Shown here: positions 1-5,487 of the stretch, one piece after another
Position numbering within the stretch: position 1 is the first letter of the stretch
Layout: the number at the start of each line of letters is the position of its first letter
NCBI GenBank assembly: GCA_023392755.1
Contig: JAEWNM010000170.1
Span: 1 to 6,790 of the forward strand
Origin: Bacillota bacterium
GTDB taxonomy: Bacteria; Bacillota; Clostridia; Christensenellales; Aristaeellaceae
Direction of reading: 5' to 3'
DNA: 6,790 bases
Notes under the pieces: generated by a model
The model's database searches: none
What the model saw: only the letters and a program-made list of their open reading frames with translations
Told to the model about the DNA's origin: nothing
Made by a program: the position numbers and the translations under genes

Positions 1-109
1 CTTGGGCGGAGGTATTGAGCACCATAAGGCACACGGGGCCGACCGCCAGCTGCAGCAGCATGCCAAAGCGCAGCCCCAAAAGCACCGTTTTGATATAGTC
101 CTTACGCAT
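1..109 (-). CDS. LysE-family amino-acid exporter, N-terminal fragment (cut by window edge)
   Basis: Only the first 36 codons are in the window; the gene continues past base 1. The ATG is at 109-107 and is preceded by a strong ribosome binding site (GGAGGAGGTCA-ATG on the minus strand). The visible peptide begins MRKDYIKTVLLGLRFGM and continues into a hydrophobic stretch with GPVCLMVLNT. This matches the first membrane helix of LysE/RhtB-type exporters, whose N-terminus carries a conserved GP motif. Family members export basic amino acids, arginine or homoserine and related metabolites across the cytoplasmic membrane. The start overlaps the end of the upstream Lrp/AsnC gene by 8 nt, so the two are almost certainly co-transcribed and translationally coupled. 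Pairing an exporter with a feed-sensing Lrp regulator is a familiar arrangement. The substrate cannot be told from this fragment. Confidence 0.8.
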   Translation of the reverse strand, partial: MRKDYIKTVLLGLRFGMLLQLAVGPVCLMVLNTSAQ

Positions 110-548
110 TGACCTCCTCCTTTTGCGTAGGGAGCACGATCAGCGTATTGGTTTCCGCCACGCCTTTGACGGCTTTCAGCTCATCGGTTAAAAAATGCTC
201 CAGCGCCGAGGTGTCCGATACGGCGGTTTTCAGCAAATAGTCGTACGATCCGGCCAGATGGTGGCATTCCAGCACGCAGTCAAACCCTGCCGCCGCGCCG
301 CGGAATGATTGCACGCTTTCATTTCCGCTCAAGCGCACCAGCACAAAGGCCAGCAGCTTCCGCCCCGTTCTTGCCCGGCTGATCTTTACCGTATACCCTT
401 CAATGATTCCGGCCTGGGTCAGCTTCCTGATTCTGTCCAGCACGGCGGGCACGGAAAGGTTCACCTTCTTCCCGATAGCCGAAGCGGAGGCCCTGCCGTT
501 ATCCTTGAGCACCGTTACAATGGCGTCATCCATCGCGTCCACAGGCAT
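102..548 (-). CDS. Lrp/AsnC-family transcriptional regulator
   Basis: A 148-residue DNA-binding regulator of the feast/famine family, which senses amino acids or related small molecules. Residues about 6-50 form the AsnC-type helix-turn-helix (DDAIVTVLKDNGRAS, then the recognition helix LSVPAVLDRIRKL). Residues about 65-140 form the RAM/ligand-binding domain, with the typical HHLAGSYDYLL segment at 96-106. The frame stays open up to 692, but I place the start at the ATG at 546-548. The longer form would add 48 residues lying upstream of a good promoter and even across the previous gene's terminator, and the family is usually 140-165 residues. A modest AAGG ribosome binding site lies 5 nt before this ATG. 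The 3' end overlaps the LysE exporter start (ATGCGTAA), so it probably controls that exporter and itself. The effector is unknown. Confidence 0.92.
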   Translation of the reverse strand: MPVDAMDDAIVTVLKDNGRASASAIGKKVNLSVPAVLDRIRKLTQAGIIEGYTVKISRARTGRKLLAFVLVRLSGNESVQSFRGAAAGFDCVLECHHLAGSYDYLLKTAVSDTSALEHFLTDELKAVKGVAETNTLIVLPTQKEEVNA

Positions 549-567
549 CGCCGCCTTTTTTTTGCCT

Positions 568-596
568 ATTTTACGAAATGCTTTAAGCAATGTAAA
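568..596 (-). promoter_or_regulatory. Sigma-A-type promoter of the lrp-lysE unit
   Basis: On the minus strand, TTTACA (591-596) and TAAAAT (568-573) are separated by exactly 17 nt; each box matches the consensus at five of six positions. A start of transcription near 561 would leave a leader of only about 12 nt before the ATG at 548. The run of eight A residues (minus strand, 556-563) falls at the expected transcription start. The promoter lies between the preceding gene's terminator and the regulator, as expected for an independent unit. Confidence 0.75.
577..591 (-). promoter_or_regulatory. 15-bp Lrp-like palindrome (candidate operator)
   Basis: On the minus strand the sequence ATTGCTTAAAGCATT is an inverted repeat around a central A, with six of seven arm pairs matching. 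It occupies the spacer between the -35 and -10 boxes of the lrp promoter. Lrp/AsnC proteins commonly bind AT-rich palindromes of about 15 bp and repress their own genes. Length, symmetry, AT-richness and position all fit an autoregulatory operator. That the neighbouring Lrp protein binds it is inferred. Confidence 0.5.
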
Positions 597-644
597 GGCT
601 TTGGGCGCACGGGCGAAAAAAATGAGGGGAATGCCTTGTTCGGC

Positions 645-685
645 AATAAAAAATACGGCTGCCGCGCGAAGCTTCGCGGCCGCCG
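645..685 (-). terminator. Intrinsic terminator of the GerMN lipoprotein gene
   Basis: Read on the minus strand, a GC-rich hairpin pairs 682-685 with 656-659 (4 bp), then after one mismatch 675-680 with 661-666 (6 bp), closing on an 8-nt loop. It is followed at once by TATTTTTTATT. The core includes a perfect 14-bp palindrome (CGCGAAGCTTCGCG, 665-678). It lies about 50 nt after the lipoprotein stop and before the lrp promoter. A second hairpin (704-710 with 721-727, GCCATGG/CCATGGC) sits directly behind the stop codon, but only a weak T-rich stretch follows it. Confidence 0.75.
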
Positions 686-736
686 CTTTCATTTATAAGC
701 AAAGCCATGGAAGGGGAGCCCCATGGCACAGGATTG

Positions 737-1834
737 CTAATCGAAGAGTATTTCCGCGTCCGTCTGCTCCGCTAGCAGTATTTCACCCTCCTCCATGGTG
801 ATGTTCGCGGATGTGTAGGGCTTTCCCTCAATGGTCAAAAGCACCTTTTCCGCCTGGAACAACTCGGCAAAGGTGTCGGCGGCGCTGTGGAGCACGCCGT
901 TTTCAAAGGCGGCGCCGCCGTTTTTTTCGGTGATGAAGGCGCGGTTCAAATCCAGCAGCACCACGTTGCCGGCACCCCTCCCAAGGGACAGTATCCTGGT
1001 GCCGGGGGTGAACACACGCGCGGCCTTGCCCTCGGGCTCCACCTGATAGGCCTCCTCCATGGCGGCAGCCAGCGTCATGTTGGTGGCCATGGCCAGCTGC
1101 GCCTCCCGATAATAGCGGCCCGTGCCGTCGGCACCTGGGTAATACAGCCTGACCACCTGCAAAAAGGGCGCATCCTGTTCAATTTCCGAAAGGGAGGAGA
1201 CCACCTCCAGATCACCTGACCGGTAAACGGATTTGACAAGCCCCACGCCCTTTGCGTAATAGTCATACGCTGTGGAATCCGGCCCCTGGGTGGTTACCTC
1301 CAGCGTGTTAAAGTCGCCGGCCGGCGTAGCCACAACGGTGTTTGTGCCGGTGACCGACCGCCGGCCGCCGGCCGCGTCCCAGGCCGTGCCAACGGCAAGC
1401 GGCTCCATGAGGAGCACATCGGATTCCGTTTCGCCGGAGTTTAGAAAGCTCTCCCGCACGTAGGATTCCGGCACGGTGAGCACCCTTGCAAGCCTGCCGT
1501 TTCTTAACGTATACACCCTGGAGGATACCGTGCCGCCGTTTTCGATGCGCAATTGCATTTTGTTATCTTGCGTAAACTCGGTATGGGCCACATAGGAGGC
1601 GTATTCGTTGCCCACGCCCTCATACACGCGGCGCACGTTTTCCAATTTGGGAAAGTAATCCTCCACTCTTTCCGCCGTGGCCTCCGTGGCCGCCGGGCCG
1701 GGCGCAGGCGTGCCGGGCATCATGATTGTGGTGGCCGGGGGTGTTTGAACCGCGCCATTTTGGGGTGCGGCGGCGCACCCGTGCAACAGCAGCGCGGCCA
1801 GCAGGCAATAGGCGACACAGGCTTTGCTTTTCAT
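737..1834 (-). CDS. GerMN-domain lipoprotein
   Basis: A 365-residue predicted lipoprotein. The start at 1832-1834 gives a short basic N-terminus, a hydrophobic core (residues 7-17) and a cysteine at 20 in LLHGC. This is a lipobox with an unusual His at -2, so the protein is probably anchored to the outer face of the membrane. A good ribosome binding site (GGAAGGTG) precedes this ATG. The frame is open to 1957, but that extension crosses the upstream operon's terminator. Residues 25-55 are a Pro/Ala/Thr-rich linker. Residues about 60-220 form a beta-rich domain (FPKLENVRRVYEGVGNEYASY at its start) that often precedes GerMN in Clostridia. Residues about 226-345 resemble the GerMN domain (LYYPG, VFTPGTRILSL, VVLLDLNRAF, TFAELFQAEKVLLTIEGK). 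GerMN proteins are linked to spore formation, germination and cell-wall functions; the exact role here is not known. It stands alone between two terminators. Confidence 0.85.
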   Translation of the reverse strand: MKSKACVAYCLLAALLLHGCAAAPQNGAVQTPPATTIMMPGTPAPGPAATEATAERVEDYFPKLENVRRVYEGVGNEYASYVAHTEFTQDNKMQLRIENGGTVSSRVYTLRNGRLARVLTVPESYVRESFLNSGETESDVLLMEPLAVGTAWDAAGGRRSVTGTNTVVATPAGDFNTLEVTTQGPDSTAYDYYAKGVGLVKSVYRSGDLEVVSSLSEIEQDAPFLQVVRLYYPGADGTGRYYREAQLAMATNMTLAAAMEEAYQVEPEGKAARVFTPGTRILSLGRGAGNVVLLDLNRAFITEKNGGAAFENGVLHSAADTFAELFQAEKVLLTIEGKPYTSANITMEEGEILLAEQTDAEILFD

Positions 1835-1912
1835 GATCGCACCTTCCGTTTTCAAACTGGTTGCCGTTTCATGTTTCCCCCGCCGCCGGGTTTTATGTCG
1901 CGTGATGCGCGC

Positions 1913-1995
1913 AAAAAAAGGGCCGCCGCGCCAATACCGTGTTTTGCGCGTGGCCATGCAAGGAAACAGGCTACCGCCTTGCGGCGCGGCCCTTT
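1913..1995 (-). terminator. Long-looped terminator of the chromate-transporter operon
   Basis: On the minus strand, AAAGGGCCGC (1995-1986) starts 4 nt after the second transporter's stop. It pairs perfectly with GCGGCCCTTT (1926-1917), and the run of Ts (1919-1913) overlaps the end of the stem. The pairing can extend by GCC/GGC after a 3-nt bulge. The loop is about 59 nt and contains a smaller GCCGC/GCGGT hairpin. The T-run directly after a strong stem supports termination; the large loop is unusual. Confidence 0.6.
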
Positions 1996-1999
1996 GGCT

Positions 2000-2575
2000 T
2001 CAGATAAGCTCCGTAAGGCTGTAGAGCAGAAGGCCCAGTGCGCCCGCGCCCAGTATGATTATGATCGGGTCGGTCTTCTTGCGCAGGCGCAGCACGGCAA
2101 GCCCGGCGAAGAACACCGCCATGGCCACAAAATCGGCGTTTGCCCACACGATGGCGTCAAGCTTTGTGCCAAAGAAGGAAGTGGCGATGATCGACAGCCC
2201 CGCCGAGGCGATCAGCGCCACCATGGCGGGGCGCAGGCCGCCCAGCACGCCCTTGAGCAGCGACAGGTCGCGGTATTTGAAGTAGATGCGGGCCAGGATG
2301 AGCACGATGATAATGGAGGGGGTCACGCAGCCTATTGTGGCTACCACCGCGCCCGGTATGCCGCCCACCTTGGTGCCCACAAAGGTGGCGGCGTTGATGC
2401 CGATGGGCCCGGGCGTCATTTGGGAAATGGTGATGATGTCGGCAAATTCGCCCAGGGTGAGCCAACCGTGGATGTCCACAATCTGCTGCTGTATCAGCGG
2501 CAGCGCGGCGTAACCGCCGCCGATGGTGAACAGGCCTACCTGAAAAAAGCTGATAAAAAGCTCAATAAGAATCAT
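2000..2575 (-). CDS. CHR-family chromate/anion transporter, half-size subunit (second gene)
   Basis: A 191-residue membrane protein covering one CHR domain, about half the length of the fused chromate transporters (about 400 residues). Family marks are FTIGGGYAALPL at residues 16-27, SQMTPGPIGIN at 51-61 and GGIPGAVVATIG at 71-82, followed by several hydrophobic helices up to the C-terminus. Members move chromate out of the cell; related anions are possible substrates. Short CHR proteins usually work as tandem pairs encoded side by side, as here. Its ATG overlaps the stop of the upstream partner (ATGA, 2572-2575), and GGAGG lies 10 nt before the start inside the upstream gene's end. The C-terminal half is more hydrophobic and less conserved. 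Whether chromate is the real substrate in this organism is uncertain. Confidence 0.9.
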   Translation of the reverse strand: MILIELFISFFQVGLFTIGGGYAALPLIQQQIVDIHGWLTLGEFADIITISQMTPGPIGINAATFVGTKVGGIPGAVVATIGCVTPSIIIVLILARIYFKYRDLSLLKGVLGGLRPAMVALIASAGLSIIATSFFGTKLDAIVWANADFVAMAVFFAGLAVLRLRKKTDPIIIILGAGALGLLLYSLTELI

Positions 2576-3147
2576 GAGGGCGTATCCTCCTTTTTCTTTT
2601 TGGGCAGGAGGATGTCCACGGCGCCGATCACGCCGCAGGCCAGTATGATGATAACGACGTTGATTTTCAGCGCCACCGCCGCCACAAAGGCCAGCGCCAT
2701 CATGGCGATTGGCTTCCAGTGCTTCTGCCTGAAAATTTCCCTGGCCATGTTGATGACCACATTGGCGATAACCGCGGCGGCCCCGGCCTGCATGCCCATC
2801 AGCGCAAGGCCCACCGCCTTGTTGGAGCGAAAGGCCTCATACCCGAAGGATATCAGCGTGATGGTAATCAGCGGCGGCAGCACCGTGCCCAAAATGGTGA
2901 CAAATGCGCCCTTGATGCCGGATATTTTATAGCCCACCAATATGGAGGCGTTGACCGCCATGACCCCGGGCGCGGACTGGGCGATGGCCACCAGGTCAAG
3001 CATTTCCTGGTCCTCAATCCATTTGAGCTTTTCCACAAATTTTTTGCGCATCAGCGGCACGATTACATATCCGCCGCCCACGGTGAACGCGCTGATGGTA
3101 AAGGTGTGCAAAAACAGTTTCCAGTAAAACGACAGGGGTTTTTTCAT
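2572..3147 (-). CDS. CHR-family chromate/anion transporter, half-size subunit (first gene)
   Basis: A 191-residue paralogue of the next gene and the first gene of the pair. It carries FTVGGGYVIVPL (21-32), AQSAPGVMAVNASILVGYK (56-74) and GIKGAFVTILGTVLPPL (77-93), which line up with the same motifs of its partner. The N-terminus is charged (MKKPLSFYWK) and the C-terminal tail is basic (LPKKKKEDT), suggesting a cytoplasmic end. The ATG at 3145-3147 follows a GGAAGGA ribosome binding site at 8 nt. The two proteins differ clearly in sequence, as expected for halves with opposite membrane orientation acting as one transporter. No promoter is convincing in the 182 nt upstream. Confidence 0.9.
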   Translation of the reverse strand: MKKPLSFYWKLFLHTFTISAFTVGGGYVIVPLMRKKFVEKLKWIEDQEMLDLVAIAQSAPGVMAVNASILVGYKISGIKGAFVTILGTVLPPLITITLISFGYEAFRSNKAVGLALMGMQAGAAAVIANVVINMAREIFRQKHWKPIAMMALAFVAAVALKINVVIIILACGVIGAVDILLPKKKKEDTPS

Positions 3148-3329
3148 CTTCGGCTTCCTTCCATCCTATTAAGGCCGCCCGCGGAGCATATGGGCCCGCG
3201 CCTTGTGCGCTGTGCGCCCCGTGTACGGCGGCTTTTGTCTTTTTCGACACCCGCGCGCCGATTCCTGCCCCGCATAATCTGCCAGGCGGCGGAAAAAAAT
3301 AAGGCAAAGATAGTATTTGGAGGTGCGCC
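3148..3329. other. Divergent intergenic region
   Basis: The 182 nt between the divergent chromate-transporter and dehydrogenase starts must hold both promoters, but no pair of -35 and -10 boxes with normal spacing stands out on either strand. CATAAT (3273-3278, plus) looks like a -10 box but has no matching -35 at 17-18 nt. Two T/A-rich tracts (3234-3244 and 3292-3300) interrupt otherwise GC-rich DNA. An excellent ribosome binding site, GGAGGTG, lies 5 nt before the dehydrogenase ATG. Confidence 0.4.
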
Positions 3330-4217
3330 ATGCAAAATTCTTCAACGTATGACACAAAGGCCCCCGCGACGCCGGGCACCTTTCCGCCCCAGCATCAAAA
3401 CACACAGCCCGGCAGCCAAAAGAGCATGAATCCCAAGCCCATTGTGGATAATCCGCAATACAGGGGCGCGGGCAAAATGGCAGGCCGGATTGCCGTGATC
3501 ACCGGCGGCGACAGCGGTATAGGCCAGGCTGTGGCCGTGGCCTTCGCCAAGGAAGGCGCGGACGTGGCCGTGCTGTTTTTGAATGAGAACCAGGACGCAA
3601 AGGAAACGCAAAGCCTGGTGGAGGGGCTGGGCCGCCGCTGCCTGCTTGTGCCCTGCGATATAAAGAGCGAGCAGGCCGCCATCGGCGCGGTGGACAGGGT
3701 GGTGCGCGCCTTTGGCCGCGTGGACGTGCTGGTGAACAACGCCGCCGTGCAGTATCCCCAAAACAGCATTGAGGATATTACCACGGAGCAGCTGGGCGTA
3801 ACGTTCAACACCAACGTAATGGGCTACTTTTTCATGGCCAAGGCGTGCCTTAGGCATATGGGGGCGGGGGGCCAGATCATCAACACCACGTCCGTCACCG
3901 CCTACGCCGGGGACAAGACGCTTATCGATTATTCAGCCACCAAGGGCGCCATCGCCTCCTTTACCAAGTCCCTGTCCCTGTCGCTGGCCCAGCGGGGGAT
4001 CAGGGTCAACGCCGTTGCCCCCGGCCCGGTGTGGACGCCGCTGATCCCCTCCAGCTTCTCCCCCCAGGAGGTGGAGCAGTTTGGCAAGGATACGCCCCTG
4101 GGCCGCGCCGCCCAGCCCTATGAGCTGGCCCCCACCTATGTGTACCTGGCCTGCGACGACAGCGCCTATGTCACCGGGCAGGTGCTGCATGTGAACGGAG
4201 GAAAGATATACTCGTAA
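3330..4217 (+). CDS. Short-chain dehydrogenase/reductase, YghA/GSP39-type
   Basis: A 295-residue classical SDR oxidoreductase with a Rossmann fold. The first 50 residues are a Pro/Gln-rich, low-complexity arm ending in NPQYRGAGKMAGR, a hallmark of the group that includes E. coli YghA and the B. subtilis general stress protein GSP39. Nucleotide binding: TGGDSGIG at 58-65 and NNAA at 136-139. Catalytic tetrad: Asn162 (in NTNVMG), Ser188 (INTTS), Tyr201 and Lys205 (YSATK). The C-terminal VTGQVLHVNGG is the usual SDR ending. All key residues are present, so it should be active as an NAD(P)H-dependent carbonyl or aldehyde reductase; the substrate is unknown. It stands alone with its own ribosome binding site (GGAGGTG) and terminator, and is divergent from the chromate-transporter pair. 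A stress role is inferred from relatives only. Confidence 0.93.
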   Translation: MQNSSTYDTKAPATPGTFPPQHQNTQPGSQKSMNPKPIVDNPQYRGAGKMAGRIAVITGGDSGIGQAVAVAFAKEGADVAVLFLNENQDAKETQSLVEGLGRRCLLVPCDIKSEQAAIGAVDRVVRAFGRVDVLVNNAAVQYPQNSIEDITTEQLGVTFNTNVMGYFFMAKACLRHMGAGGQIINTTSVTAYAGDKTLIDYSATKGAIASFTKSLSLSLAQRGIRVNAVAPGPVWTPLIPSSFSPQEVEQFGKDTPLGRAAQPYELAPTYVYLACDDSAYVTGQVLHVNGGKIYS

Positions 4218-4278
4218 AGGGCGTAGGCTTTGCGGCCTGACAATAATCGAAAGGTGAATGCCCCGATCCCTCCGGCTT

Positions 4279-4305
4279 CGCCCCCGTTGTGGGGCGTCTT
4301 TTTTT
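4279..4305 (+). terminator. Intrinsic terminator of the dehydrogenase gene
   Basis: CGCCCC (4279-4284) pairs with GGGGCG (4291-4296) around the loop CGTTGT. TC then a run of seven Ts (4299-4305) follows. It lies 62 nt after the dehydrogenase stop. An alternative, longer-loop pairing uses the CCCC at 4261-4264 with the same right arm. The T-run and right arm also overlap the candidate mntP promoter. Confidence 0.85.
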
Positions 4306-4315
4306 GTGATAAAAT
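4287..4315 (+). promoter_or_regulatory. Extended -10 promoter of the mntP operon
   Basis: TGATAAAAT (4307-4315) is an extended -10 element (TG one base before TAAAAT, five of six matches). It has a poor -35, TTGTGG, at 4287-4292, at 17-nt spacing. Extended -10 promoters often tolerate weak -35 boxes. It sits within the upstream terminator, and transcription would start near 4322, giving a leader of about 80 nt. A second -10-like TATAAC at 4319-4324 has no -35. Confidence 0.5.
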
Positions 4316-4337
4316 GCATATAACCCTTCTGGGACGG

Positions 4338-4368
4338 ACGGCGCGGACGACCGCCGTTTGTTTGTTTA
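4338..4368 (+). promoter_or_regulatory. Terminator-like hairpin in the mntP leader (candidate attenuator)
   Basis: ACGGCG (4338-4343) pairs with CGCCGT (4352-4357) around an 8-nt loop and is followed by TTTGTTTGTTTA (4357-4368). Stem plus T-rich tail has the shape of a weak intrinsic terminator inside the leader of the manganese exporter gene. I see no sequence match to the yybP-ykoY manganese riboswitch, so a regulatory role is inferred from position and shape only. Confidence 0.35.
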
Positions 4369-4370
4369 TG

Positions 4371-4389
4371 CCGGGGCACAGCGGCCCGG
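4371..4389 (+). promoter_or_regulatory. Hairpin abutting the mntP ribosome binding site
   Basis: CCGGG (4371-4375) can pair with CCCGG (4385-4389). The last two bases of the right arm are the first GG of the ribosome binding site GGAGGGGGAG (4388-4397), which lies just before the ATG at 4402. If the hairpin forms it would partly mask ribosome entry. Five GC pairs with a 9-nt loop are only moderately stable. Confidence 0.3.
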
Positions 4390-4401
4390 AGGGGGAGTGG
4401 C

Positions 4402-4971
4402 ATGGACGGCTTGGAGCTGATGGTGACGGCGCTGGCCGTATCCCTGGACGCCTTGGCGGCGGCGGCGGCCACGGGTGCGATGCTGCCCGGCGCAAGCCTT
4501 GGCAAGGCGCTGAAGGTGGGCGCGTGCTTTGGGCTGTTTCAGGCGCTGATGCCGGCCATCGGGCTGATGGCCGGGCGGGGCCTTCGCGTATGCCTGCTGA
4601 TGATTGACCATTGGGCGGCCTTCGGGCTTTTGGTGATAACAGGATCGAGCATGATCTGGGAGGAGCTGCGCCCCTGCCCCGATGAAAAGTGCCCGGAGGA
4701 CCCATTGCGGTGGGGGCGGCTTATGACGCTGGGCATGGCCACCAGCATGGACGCGATGGCAGTGGGCGTATCCCTGGCTGTGTCGGGGGAATACGCGGTG
4801 CAGCACGGGCTGGTGATTGGCCTGACAACGTTTGCGTTATGCACCCTGGGGGTGCTGCTGGGGGGCCGGCTGAAGGGCCTGCTCCGCCGCAGGGCGGGGG
4901 TGGCGGGCGGCGTCATGCTGCTTATCATCGGCGCAAAAATACTTGCGGAGCATTTGCTCAAGGGGATTTGA
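4402..4971 (+). CDS. mntP: Manganese efflux pump MntP family protein
   Basis: A 189-residue, six-helix inner-membrane protein that exports Mn2+ and protects against manganese excess; E. coli MntP is nearly the same length. The family's two repeated halves are visible: AVSLDALAA at 12-20 with Asp16, and ATSMDAMAVGVSLA at 113-126 with Asp117. Acidic residues at these places are conserved in the family. FGLFQALMPAIG (43-54) and the C-terminal IIGAKILAEHL (175-185) are also typical. A cytoplasmic loop (85-106) carries a CPDEKC pair of cysteines. Five GGC repeats in frame (4455-4469) encode an alanine run just after Asp16. The start has a strong GGAGGGGGAG site. It is first in an operon with a cysteine-cluster protein and a DNA methyltransferase. 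The leader hairpins may regulate it, but I found no manganese riboswitch consensus. Confidence 0.9.
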   Translation: MDGLELMVTALAVSLDALAAAAATGAMLPGASLGKALKVGACFGLFQALMPAIGLMAGRGLRVCLLMIDHWAAFGLLVITGSSMIWEELRPCPDEKCPEDPLRWGRLMTLGMATSMDAMAVGVSLAVSGEYAVQHGLVIGLTTFALCTLGVLLGGRLKGLLRRRAGVAGGVMLLIIGAKILAEHLLKGI

Positions 4972-5487
4972 ATGGAAACGGACGGGCTGCATAAGGCACG
5001 GGAGCTGCTAAGGGACGTGACGCCCCTTAGCTTTGACTGCGGAAAGCGGTGCGGGTCCGCCTGCTGCCGGGGCGGCGAGGGGGACGGGATGCTGCTTTTT
5101 CCGGATGAAGAGCGGTATTATACCGGATGTTCCTTTGCCAAAATTGTCGATGACCGGCTGGGCAAGCGGCTTGTTTGCGACGGATTTTGCCAAAGGGAGC
5201 AAAGGCCCCTGGCCTGCCGCATATTTCCCCTGGTGATACGGGCCGGCGGGCAGGAGGAATCAAGCGCAAAGGCGAATATCATCATGGATGTGCGCGCGTG
5301 GCCCGTTTGCCCGCTGATGCAAAGCGGCAGGAAGGGCCTGAAGGCGGAATTTGTAGCCGCCGTGCGCAAGGCGGCGGAGTATTTAATATTGGAGGACAAG
5401 CACCGGGCGTTTTTGGCGCTGCTCGCGACGGAGCTGGCGGCGTATGAACAGATGAAGCAATCATTCCTTGCCGGGAGGGATTATTGA
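4972..5487 (+). CDS. YkgJ-family cysteine-cluster (metal-binding) protein
   Basis: A 171-residue soluble protein of the YkgJ/FliB-type cysteine-cluster family, thought to bind zinc or iron. Its true activity is not settled; one relative is annotated as a flagellin lysine methylase. The cluster starts C23-x3-C27-x3-C31-C32 (FDCGKRCGSACC), then LLFPDEE at 41-47, where the family has a conserved L.P.E element. Further cysteines are C53, C69, C73 and C82 (CQREQRPLACRIFPL, 73-87, a strong family signature) and C113. The C-terminal half (about 120-165) is helical and charged. The ATG directly abuts the mntP stop (TGAATG), with AAGGGG as ribosome binding site, so it is translated after mntP. The N-terminal 20 residues have no signal peptide. 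With a metal exporter as neighbour, a metal-linked role is reasonable but not shown. Confidence 0.85.
   Translation: METDGLHKARELLRDVTPLSFDCGKRCGSACCRGGEGDGMLLFPDEERYYTGCSFAKIVDDRLGKRLVCDGFCQREQRPLACRIFPLVIRAGGQEESSAKANIIMDVRAWPVCPLMQSGRKGLKAEFVAAVRKAAEYLILEDKHRAFLALLATELAAYEQMKQSFLAGRDY

Noticed and set aside
549..692. 48-residue N-terminal extension of the Lrp/AsnC regulator
   Set aside because: It would include the promoter, the palindrome and the previous gene's terminator, and it exceeds family length.
1835..1912. Sporulation-sigma promoter upstream of the GerMN gene (GGGGAAACAT with an ACATA upstream)
   Set aside because: It only loosely resembles sigma-F/G patterns and the spacing is poor, which is too weak to report as a feature.
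1835..1957. 41-residue N-terminal extension of the GerMN lipoprotein
   Set aside because: It would bury the lipoprotein signal peptide and reach into the upstream operon's terminator. The internal ATG has a good ribosome binding site.
1553..2932. 459-codon open frame on the plus strand opposite the lipoprotein and transporters
   Set aside because: It runs antisense to three well-supported genes, across a terminator, and its His/Gly/Arg-rich translation matches no family. It is a high-GC shadow frame.
4218..4401. yybP-ykoY manganese riboswitch upstream of mntP
   Set aside because: This was expected from gene identity, but I could not find the conserved loop sequences. The GGGGGAG near 4391-4397 is simply the ribosome binding site.
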